Positions 1 to 5,916 of a DNA stretch of 6,063 nucleotides are shown here, in pieces. Under the pieces are notes generated by a model. The model did no database searches. It saw nothing but the letters and a program-made list of their open reading frames with translations, and was not told the origin of the DNA. Source of the DNA: an uncultured Pseudomonadota bacterium (lineage in GTDB: Bacteria > Pseudomonadota > Gammaproteobacteria > Burkholderiales > Usitatibacteraceae); assembly GCA_946885905.1 (NCBI GenBank), contig CAMPHL010000173.1, forward strand, positions 1 to 6,063, written 5' to 3'. Numbering within the stretch: the first letter of the stretch is position 1; each line of letters starts with the position of its first letter. Made by a program: the position numbers and the translations under genes.

Positions 1-2272
1 ATTCCGAGGCGAAGGGCCAGCTCGCGAGCGTGATCGCGGCGCAGGCCAGGGCACCGGCCCCCACGGCCGCGAGCGACTGCCGGGCGGTGAGGGGCCGCAC
101 GATGGCGGCGATGGCGAGCACCGCCAGCACCGCAAGGCAGGTCGACTGGACCGCGTAACGCGAAGCGTGCCCCACGCCGAAGCCCACGCGCCCGGCGACC
201 GTGGCGGCAATGGACAGGAGGATGAACGCCAGCCAGGCGACCGTGGTGGGCGACACCTTCCAGAGTCCACGGCGCAGGGACCACGCGAAGGCGAGGAGCA
301 TTGCGACGCCGAGAAGGGCCGAGTGGGAGCGTCCGGGAAGGATGGCGCCCACGAGGACGAGGAAGAAGTGGACCGAGTCGAACGGATGGGCGAAGGCCGC
401 GAAGACCGAGGGGTGGTTGGGCGGCCGCACATAGCCGATGAAGAACAGCACCCATAGCGCGACGGCGAGCGCCGCGGCCGCCGCCGCACGCGCCCGGCGC
501 CCCTGGATCGCGCAGGTCGCCGCCGCCACGGGCAGGGCGAAGAGGCCGCTCGCCTGGCTCGCCGCGGCGAGCGCTCCCAGAACGAGCGTCGCCCAGGTGG
601 CGGCCGCGCCGTCGCGCTGCGCGCAGTACAGGCAAGCGAATGCGAAGAAGACCACGCCGATGTTCGACATCGCCGACATCGAGATCAGCGAAGCCTCGTA
701 GTAGCTGAGTTGCAGCGTGACCAACGCGGCGGCCGCGAAGATCGGGGCCGGAAGGCGGTCGCGGAACTCGGCCCAGGCGAGCAGCAGGATGCCCAGCCAT
801 GCGGCGTTGCCCAGCAGCACCAGCGCGCGGAAATCGAGGTGCCCCGCGACTGCGGCCATCGACCATGCGGCCAGCCGCGAGAGCGCCACACGGTGCTCGT
901 TGTGCTGGTGCACCAGGAGTGCCAGCCATTCGCCCGGCGTGGCTGCATCCTGCATCGCCATCACCCCCGCCAGGATCGCGTCGTAGTCGTCCCATACCGG
1001 GACGTTGAACCAGAAGTGCCGCAGCAGCAGCAGGTAGAGCACGAAAGGCACGCCGATCCACATTGCGGCTGCGGCGAACGCACGCGACGTCGGCATCGGC
1101 ACCTCGCCGGCGCGTGGCAGCGAGGCGTGCTCGAGGCGAGCGCGAATCAGGCGCCGCAGCGGGGATTCGAACCACGCATAGCTGGCGGCTGCGAAGGCTA
1201 CGATGCCCACGACCACCACCGCGACCATCGCAGGATGGAGATTCCACCCCGCGGCCTGCGCGTGCGCGACGCCGGTCCACCCGATCCAGTGATAGATGTA
1301 CACGCCGTAGCTCGCGTTGCCCAGGAAGACCAGCCACGGCCGCTTGAGAAGTCCGGAGAGGAACGTGGGTCCCGCGGCGAGCGCCAGCACCACGCCGGAG
1401 AAGGGAACCATGTAGGCCACGTCCAGCCGGTACTGCCGCATGATGACGTGCGCGGCTTCGTCGGCGGGGAATGGCGCGGCGTTCAGTATCGCCGTCAATA
1501 CGAGGCTCGCGCCCAACAGCTTGTCGCGCGTGGAGCGGCTTTGCAGCGCGGGCAGGTGGCCCCCCAGCAGCAGCCGCGCGGCGACGACCCCGGCGAGGAA
1601 CTCCGGAATGCGCCAGGCGATGTTGCGCGAGGCGACGATGTCGAGCCAGAACGTGCGGTCCCAGCCGTAGCGGTAGACGAGGACCAGGATCAGGGTCTGC
1701 ATCACCACGCCGAAGGCCGCGGCCGCGGCGAACACCGACCAGAGGCGCGTGGTCGTGCGGGCGTAACGCGCCACCAGCGCGAGGATGAACGGGCAGATCG
1801 CGTAGAAGCTGAATTCCGTCGAGATACTCCACGCCGGCCCGTTCCAATGCTGCTGCGTGGCGTAGGTCGGAGCGAAGGTCTGCAGCGCGAACAGGTTCGC
1901 GAGCCACGATTCGACCGGGTTGGGCGGGAAGCCGAATGCGCCGGGCTTGAGGCGGTTGATCAGGACGTAGAGGAGCGTGATCAGCACCAGCGCCGCGACG
2001 TAGGACGGATAGATCCGCGCCACCCGCGCCACGAAGAACGCGCGATACCGGGACGCGGTCACGCCCGGGGCGAAGTCGTCCCAGTAGCGGTAGCAGAGGA
2101 TGAAGCCCGAGAGCACGAAGAAGAAGCTCACGCCGTAGCCGCCGAGAAGCCAGTCGAGGCTCTTCGGCAGTTGCAGGAAGCCGCTGAAGTGCCCGACGAG
2201 CACCGCCGCCGCGGCGAAGACGCGCGCGCTCGTGAGCTCGTCCAGCTCCGGAAGCCGCGGCGCGGCGCTCAT
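1..2272 (-). CDS. Acyltransferase-3 (OafA-like) fused to a GT-C-like polytopic domain; at least 757 aa, 3' end beyond the left edge
   Basis: From the ATG at 2272 I read 757 codons on the minus strand with no stop before the window ends. Residues about 8-375 form an acyltransferase-3 domain that moves an acyl group across or at the inner membrane onto an envelope glycan: R17-X10-H28 (the R/K-X10-H motif), YGVSFFFVLSGFIL (46-59), RVARIYPSY (83-91), HWNGPAWSISTEFSFY (142-157), GNASYGVYIYHW (318-329) and FESPLRR (368-374). A charged linker (376-397) leads to a second domain. This starts with one helix (about 398-417), then a loop with VPVWDDYD (424-431) and HQHNEHRVALSRL (455-467), then eight or more further helices and GHASRY (701-706). 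A helix followed by an acidic loop pair and many helices suggests a GT-C-type glycosyltransferase; I do not recognise the exact family. No stop, frameshift or ATGA overlap is seen between the halves. Confidence 0.86.
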   Translation of the reverse strand, partial: MSAAPRLPELDELTSARVFAAAAVLVGHFSGFLQLPKSLDWLLGGYGVSFFFVLSGFILCYRYWDDFAPGVTASRYRAFFVARVARIYPSYVAALVLITLLYVLINRLKPGAFGFPPNPVESWLANLFALQTFAPTYATQQHWNGPAWSISTEFSFYAICPFILALVARYARTTTRLWSVFAAAAAFGVVMQTLILVLVYRYGWDRTFWLDIVASRNIAWRIPEFLAGVVAARLLLGGHLPALQSRSTRDKLLGASLVLTAILNAAPFPADEAAHVIMRQYRLDVAYMVPFSGVVLALAAGPTFLSGLLKRPWLVFLGNASYGVYIYHWIGWTGVAHAQAAGWNLHPAMVAVVVVGIVAFAAASYAWFESPLRRLIRARLEHASLPRAGEVPMPTSRAFAAAAMWIGVPFVLYLLLLRHFWFNVPVWDDYDAILAGVMAMQDAATPGEWLALLVHQHNEHRVALSRLAAWSMAAVAGHLDFRALVLLGNAAWLGILLLAWAEFRDRLPAPIFAAAALVTLQLSYYEASLISMSAMSNIGVVFFAFACLYCAQRDGAAATWATLVLGALAAASQASGLFALPVAAATCAIQGRRARAAAAAALAVALWVLFFIGYVRPPNHPSVFAAFAHPFDSVHFFLVLVGAILPGRSHSALLGVAMLLAFAWSLRRGLWKVSPTTVAWLAFILLSIAATVAGRVGFGVGHASRYAVQSTCLAVLAVLAIAAIVRPLTARQSLAAVGAGALACAAITLASWPFASE

Positions 2273-3258
2273 GGCGTGGCGCCCTTCGCCCAGCCACGCC
2301 GCAGGGCGAGCCAGAGCAGCGGCAGGCCCACGGCGACACCGCCCCAGAGGGTGACGATGCGAACCGCGGCGACCGCCGCGATCACCACGGGGGCGGAAAT
2401 CCCCGCCGCGGCAAGCGCGCCCGTGAGGGCGAGCTCGAATCCGCCGATGCCCCCGGGCAGCATCGTGATCGATCCGGACAGGTGCGCCAGGCCCAATATC
2501 CCGAGCGCCTGGGTGAGATCGACGGAACCGGACTGTGCGCCCAGCGCGATCCAGAGCAGCACGCCGGTGGCGCCGTTCGCGACGAGGCCCAGCAGGACGA
2601 AGAAGGGAAGGCGCCACCCGCCCAGCATGTGGGCGGCGTCCGCAAGCAAGGTCAGCAGCCAGTCCAGCGCCCGCGCGAGGCGCGGCAGCCCCGCGAGACG
2701 CGGCCGGATCGCGCTGCAGATCGGATGCGCCACGGCGATGGCGATGAGCGCGGCGATGCCGATCGCCAGGCCCAGCAGCCAACGGTTGCCCGCGAGACCG
2801 GTTCCGACCAGCAGGCTCGCGAACATCACCAGGCCGACGAAGTCGAGCAGGCGCTCGACGAAGTAGGCAGCGAGGCTCACGTGCACCGGGACGCCTGCCT
2901 CGAGCAACAGGACGCTGCGCACCGCGACGCCCGCCTTCGCCGGCGTGGGCAGGAGCGCCAGGCCGGCGAGGAAGATGGCGAGGCCGCGGCCGAGCGGCAC
3001 ATTGAAACCTTCCGAGCGCAGCATCAGGTGCCAGCGCGCGAACCGCAACGCATGGTTCACGAGGAACACCACGGCGGTCGCCCCCACGAGCTGGAAGCCG
3101 ATCGGGGCGTGCAGCAGCGCATCGCCTCCCCACCACAGCGCCGCGCAGAGCACCCCGAGCGACCAGATGGCAGCCAGGCCGACGATCCACCGGACGAGCC
3201 TGCGCAACTCCGCCGCGCCCCAGCGCTCCCCGTCGGCAGTCTGTCTCGCGGGTGTCAT
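2269..3258 (-). CDS. Flippase-like membrane protein, LPG-synthase transmembrane (UPF0104/COG0392) family, 329 aa
   Basis: Polytopic inner-membrane protein with about eight hydrophobic segments (near 22-42, 55-70, 94-108, 136-156, 160-180, 217-240, 251-267 and 290-320). Family signatures appear in order: LRFARWHLML (71-80), LLPTPAKAG (102-110), ERLLDFVGL (135-143) and LPGGIGGFELALTGAL (267-282). These are the conserved sites of the PF03706 family, to which the membrane part of lysylphosphatidylglycerol synthase (MprF) and AglD-type glycan proteins belong. The soluble aminoacyl-transfer domain of MprF is absent, so it is not a complete MprF. Next to GtrA and glycan enzymes, a role in presenting a lipid-linked intermediate is reasonable but inferred. 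Its ATG at 3258 overlaps the GtrA stop without a clear Shine-Dalgarno sequence, and its TGA overlaps the ATG of the acyltransferase gene. Confidence 0.87.
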   Translation of the reverse strand: MTPARQTADGERWGAAELRRLVRWIVGLAAIWSLGVLCAALWWGGDALLHAPIGFQLVGATAVVFLVNHALRFARWHLMLRSEGFNVPLGRGLAIFLAGLALLPTPAKAGVAVRSVLLLEAGVPVHVSLAAYFVERLLDFVGLVMFASLLVGTGLAGNRWLLGLAIGIAALIAIAVAHPICSAIRPRLAGLPRLARALDWLLTLLADAAHMLGGWRLPFFVLLGLVANGATGVLLWIALGAQSGSVDLTQALGILGLAHLSGSITMLPGGIGGFELALTGALAAAGISAPVVIAAVAAVRIVTLWGGVAVGLPLLWLALRRGWAKGATP

Positions 3259-3641
3259 CGGAACGTGTACTTGCGGTGCGCGATGTAGCTCGTGAAGACG
3301 GGAAAGAGCACCCCCACGAGGTGGCCCAAGGCCTCCGCATGCGCGGTGATGCCGACAAAAGGCAGCACCCAGCGCGTCATCGCCACGCTCACGATCCATG
3401 TCTGTGCGAGCGCCGCCGCATTCACGAGCGCGAAGCGCCCGGCCTGCGGGATCGCGGGCTTTCCGCGGCCATCGAAGGCGAGCGTGCGCATGAGGATGAA
3501 GGCGGTGGCCATCCCCACGCCATAGGCGCACACCACCGCCCACTCGAAAGCCATCCAGCGCGAGAAGAGGAAGCGGGAGCCCCAGTTGAGCGCCGCGGCG
3601 ATGCCGCCGGACACGAGGAAGAGAAGGAACTGTCGCGTCAT
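3255..3641 (-). CDS. GtrA family membrane protein, 128 aa, four transmembrane helices
   Basis: Small integral membrane protein of the GtrA family (PF04138, COG2246), associated with moving or anchoring polyprenyl-phosphate sugars at the inner membrane. Four hydrophobic segments lie at about residues 4-26, 33-52, 68-90 and 103-121. The first carries the family-type pattern FLVSGGIAAALNW. The protein ends HRKYTFR, which matches the hallmark C-terminal H+K[WY]TF motif. The length is typical for the family (about 120-150 residues). The ATG at 3641 overlaps the FAD gene stop and the TGA at 3257-3255 overlaps the next ATG. Known members include phage GtrA proteins of O-antigen glucosylation and mycobacterial Rv3789 beside the DprE1/DprE2 genes; the proposed flippase activity is debated, with an anchoring role as an alternative. 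Which lipid-linked sugar it handles here is not visible. Confidence 0.9.
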   Translation of the reverse strand: MTRQFLLFLVSGGIAAALNWGSRFLFSRWMAFEWAVVCAYGVGMATAFILMRTLAFDGRGKPAIPQAGRFALVNAAALAQTWIVSVAMTRWVLPFVGITAHAEALGHLVGVLFPVFTSYIAHRKYTFR

Positions 3642-4981
3642 CGCCGGGCCGTCGTGCCGCCGCGGGCGAGGCCCGCCAGCTCCCGCCCCAGCCGCAGGCT
3701 TTCCGAAATCGAGCGGTCCTCGGGATAGTAGTGCGAGGTATCCGCGAGGAAGAGGCCTCTCACCGCGCTCTGCATCGGCGGCAGCGCCTCGTAGAAGTTC
3801 GGCGTGCACACCGTCTGCGCGAACTCGTAGCGGAAGGCGTTCGCCGCGAGGATCCACGAGCGCTCGAAACGCGGGTTCACCTTCGCGAGGTAGCCGGTCA
3901 CCTCCTCGATGAAGGCTTCCTTGGGAAGCTTGTACTTGGGGTGCGTCACGGGCATGTAGAACGGCGCGTACACGATGGTGCAGGGCAGCGGATTGAGGTT
4001 CGAGTACTCGATCAGCCCGGGGATCGCGATGGCGGGATCGTTGATGTTGGTCCAGAAGTTGGGGCTCACGGAGTGCTCGAGCTTGAAGATCGCGCACACC
4101 ACGCCGATGTTGACGATCGCCGCGATCTTCTCGCGCTCCTGCGAAGGAAGGTCCGGTGCGAGCTTCACGAGGTACGGCAATGGGATGGTCGAGACCACAG
4201 TGTCGTAGGGCTTGAGCTCGCCTCCCACGCGGATGCCGCGCAGCGCTCCTTCGACGATTTCGATCTTCTCCGCCGCCGCCTGGAGGAAGATGCGCCCGCC
4301 CAGCCCGCGGATCTTCGCCTCGATCGCGTCGAGCAGCGTGTCGGATCCCCCCTCGAGGTAGCCCAGCCGCTCCTGGAACATGCTCTTGCGCGACAGCCCC
4401 ACGCGCTTGATGCGCGTGCCCAGCCACGCCGCCGAGAGGCTGTCCTTGTACTCGAAGAACTTGAGCTCGAAGAGGCTCTTCCACAGCACGTCGTAGGCGC
4501 GCTTGCCGATCCACTTGTGCAGCCACGGCGTGGCACCCACCTTGTCGAGCGCGCGCCAGTCCGAAATCTTCGTGGTGAAGAACGCGTGCGCGCCGTAGCG
4601 CAGCTTGGACAGGAGATCGAGGCCGGGAAACTTGAGCAGCGCGAAGGGCGTGCCCCACTCGTGCAGCTTCCCCTGGTAGTAGAAACCCATCTTCGTATCG
4701 ACCCAGCGCAGCTTGTCGTGGATGCCCAGCTCGCGCAGGTACTCGAACGTGGTCTGGTCGGGCTTGCAGATGAAGTGGTAGTAGCGCTCGATCTTGAGCC
4801 CGTCGATCTCGGTCGAGGCCGACATGCCGCCGATGCGCTTGTCGCGCTCGTAGATATCCACGGCCCAGCCCGCCTTGAGCAACTCGTACGCGACGCCCAG
4901 CCCCATGGGTCCCGCACCGAGGACCGCGGCCTTCTTACCCCTGCCTTGGGAGGGCGCGGGCGGAAGGTCTCGCTCGCTCAT
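3638..4981 (-). CDS. FAD-dependent oxidoreductase, amine oxidase / protoporphyrinogen oxidase / UGM-like fold, 447 aa
   Basis: Flavoprotein with a complete FAD-binding frame. The dinucleotide motif LGAGPMG lies at 21-27, the ribose-binding acid is E45 (YERD), and the GG doublet is RIGGMSAS at 49-56. A middle GYLEGGSDTLLDAIEAKI segment (208-225) precedes a GGRI strand, as in protoporphyrinogen oxidase, phytoene desaturase and related enzymes. The C-terminal FAD-contact segment is LFLADTSHYYPEDRSISES (410-428) followed by LGREL. The aromatic run IERYYHFIC (64-72) suits a substrate pocket. This fold includes UDP-galactopyranose mutase, and between an epimerase and membrane glycan genes a sugar mutase or oxidase role is attractive; that role is inference. 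A heme or carotenoid role is less likely because no such neighbours are seen. Residues 5-17 (LPPAPSQGRGKK-like) precede the first Rossmann strand and look like an insertion. Both ends overlap neighbours by ATGA. Confidence 0.85.
   Translation of the reverse strand: MSERDLPPAPSQGRGKKAAVLGAGPMGLGVAYELLKAGWAVDIYERDKRIGGMSASTEIDGLKIERYYHFICKPDQTTFEYLRELGIHDKLRWVDTKMGFYYQGKLHEWGTPFALLKFPGLDLLSKLRYGAHAFFTTKISDWRALDKVGATPWLHKWIGKRAYDVLWKSLFELKFFEYKDSLSAAWLGTRIKRVGLSRKSMFQERLGYLEGGSDTLLDAIEAKIRGLGGRIFLQAAAEKIEIVEGALRGIRVGGELKPYDTVVSTIPLPYLVKLAPDLPSQEREKIAAIVNIGVVCAIFKLEHSVSPNFWTNINDPAIAIPGLIEYSNLNPLPCTIVYAPFYMPVTHPKYKLPKEAFIEEVTGYLAKVNPRFERSWILAANAFRYEFAQTVCTPNFYEALPPMQSAVRGLFLADTSHYYPEDRSISESLRLGRELAGLARGGTTARR
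4939..4954. repeat. Small imperfect palindrome (REP-like) inside the FAD gene N-terminus
   Basis: On the plus strand CCCTGCC is followed by TT and GGGAGGG, an inverted pair with one mismatch. It is translated on the minus strand as part of a proline/glycine stretch (PAPSQGRG) that precedes the first strand of the Rossmann fold. Such stretches resemble the short dispersed palindromes that sit in frame near gene ends in many GC-rich proteobacteria. Only one copy is seen in this window, so its dispersed nature is inference. Confidence 0.35.
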
Positions 4982-5916
4982 CGCTCCACCAGCACGTGGC
5001 TGTACCGCGGATCGCAATAGCTCTCGCGCACCGCCTCCTCGAACGGCGTCTGGCGGAAGCCGAAGGCCGCTTCGGTGTCCACGCCCTTGAAGTCGTCGCC
5101 CGCCGAGAGCGCGCGGAGCTGGTCCGCGGTGAACGGCGGCTTCGAGCTGAAGAGCGCGTAGATGCGAAGCAGCGCGGCGAAGAGCCCGGTCGGGATGTGC
5201 ACGATCCAGGTGTCGAGGCCCTTCACCTTCTTGATGAGCCGGATGATGTCCACGTAGTCGATGCGGGTGGCGCCGACCACGTCGTAGACCGTGCCGTCGG
5301 GCATGTTCTCGCCCGCCCAGACGAGCGCGCGGCAGAAGTCGCGGATGTAGAGCGGCTGGCGCATGAAGCGGCCGTGGCCGGGAATGGGAAAGACCGGCGT
5401 CTTCGCCATGAAGCGCGAGAGCCATCCGAGGTGCTTGGGGTCGAACCAGCCGAACATGAGCGTGGGGCGCAGCACGCAGTGCGGCAACCCCGAGGCCTGG
5501 ACCATCTCCTCCTGCGTCTTCTTGGTGCGCGTGTAGTCGTCCTCGGCCACCGAAACCACCACCGAGGAGCTCACGTGCACGAGGTACCTGGCACCCCGGC
5601 GCTTGATCGCCTCGAGCATCCGCCGCGTCGCCTCGATGTTGTTGCGGATGAATTCCTCCGGGTACTTGCCGGTGATGTGCGCGTGGAGCACGAAGACGAG
5701 TGTGGCGGGCTCGAAGAGCTCCTCCCACTCGCCCGGCTGCGCCATGTCCGCCACGACAGCCTTCACCGACGGTACCAGCGCGCGCAGGATCTCGAGGTTG
5801 CGCACGTGCTTGTCGATCGCGACGATGTCCGCATAGCCCCGCTCGGCCAGCATGAGGATGAGGTTCTGCCCGACCAGGCCCGCGGCGCCGGTCACGATGA
5901 CGCGCGGCTTGCTCAC
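4978..5916 (-). CDS. NAD-dependent epimerase/dehydratase family protein (extended SDR), 312 aa
   Basis: Probable cytoplasmic oxidoreductase or epimerase acting on a nucleotide sugar or lipid-linked sugar. The N-terminal Rossmann fold shows VTGAAGLVGQ (GxxGxxG, residues 8-17) and D35 at the end of the second strand, which favours NAD over NADP. The SDR active site follows: SSS at 116-118 and YTRTK (Y128xxxK132). R150-P151 and the RQPLYIRDFC segment (186-195) are typical of the extended SDR substrate-domain boundary. The length matches COG0451. I chose the GTG start at 5916 over the in-frame ATG at 5985. The GTG overlaps the preceding gene by only 4 bases (GTGA) and places the Rossmann strand at residue 5, whereas the ATG would add 23 residues read from inside the upstream gene. 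The stop overlaps the next ATG (ATGA). The substrate cannot be read from the sequence; a sterol-dehydrogenase-like or complex-I NDUFA9-like subgroup is an alternative. Confidence 0.88.
   Translation of the reverse strand: MSKPRVIVTGAAGLVGQNLILMLAERGYADIVAIDKHVRNLEILRALVPSVKAVVADMAQPGEWEELFEPATLVFVLHAHITGKYPEEFIRNNIEATRRMLEAIKRRGARYLVHVSSSVVVSVAEDDYTRTKKTQEEMVQASGLPHCVLRPTLMFGWFDPKHLGWLSRFMAKTPVFPIPGHGRFMRQPLYIRDFCRALVWAGENMPDGTVYDVVGATRIDYVDIIRLIKKVKGLDTWIVHIPTGLFAALLRIYALFSSKPPFTADQLRALSAGDDFKGVDTEAAFGFRQTPFEEAVRESYCDPRYSHVLVER
4984..4990 (-). promoter_or_regulatory. Shine-Dalgarno-like GGTGGAG before the FAD oxidoreductase start
   Basis: On the minus strand GGTGGAG stands 2 bases before the ATG at 4981, inside the last codons of the upstream epimerase gene. 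It is the clearest purine-rich ribosome binding site of the five internal starts. The starts at 3641 and 3258 have no convincing equivalent, which fits reinitiation by ribosomes finishing the upstream gene. The spacing is short if GGAG is the core, so the call is modest. Confidence 0.4.

Noticed and set aside
1021..1034. Short CAG trinucleotide run
   Set aside because: It encodes four leucines in a transmembrane helix of the acyltransferase fusion and is too short to count as a meaningful repeat.
1076..1145. Possible split of the long acyltransferase gene into two genes with a new start at the ATG at 1096
   Set aside because: There is no stop codon in frame between the two domains and no ATGA-type junction here, unlike all the other boundaries, so a fusion is the simpler reading.
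710..2866. Very long open frame on the plus strand (718 codons) antisense to the acyltransferase and flippase-like genes
   Set aside because: Its product is rich in R, H, Q, E, D and G with no domain or hydrophobic pattern, and it spans two well-supported genes on the other strand. Open antisense frames are expected in GC-rich DNA where stops are rare.
3642..4658. 339-codon upstream extension of the GtrA frame
   Set aside because: GtrA proteins are about 130 residues and the ATG at 3641 gives exactly that; the extension is an out-of-frame reading of the FAD gene.
3731..5020. Plus-strand frame of 429 codons
   Set aside because: It is the antisense shadow of the FAD oxidoreductase; the product is charged and repetitive and no family motif is visible.
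4982..5728. 249-codon upstream extension of the FAD oxidoreductase frame
   Set aside because: It lies in a second frame across the epimerase gene, has arginine/alanine/histidine-rich shadow composition, and the true start at 4981 is fixed by the ATGA overlap and the Rossmann motif.
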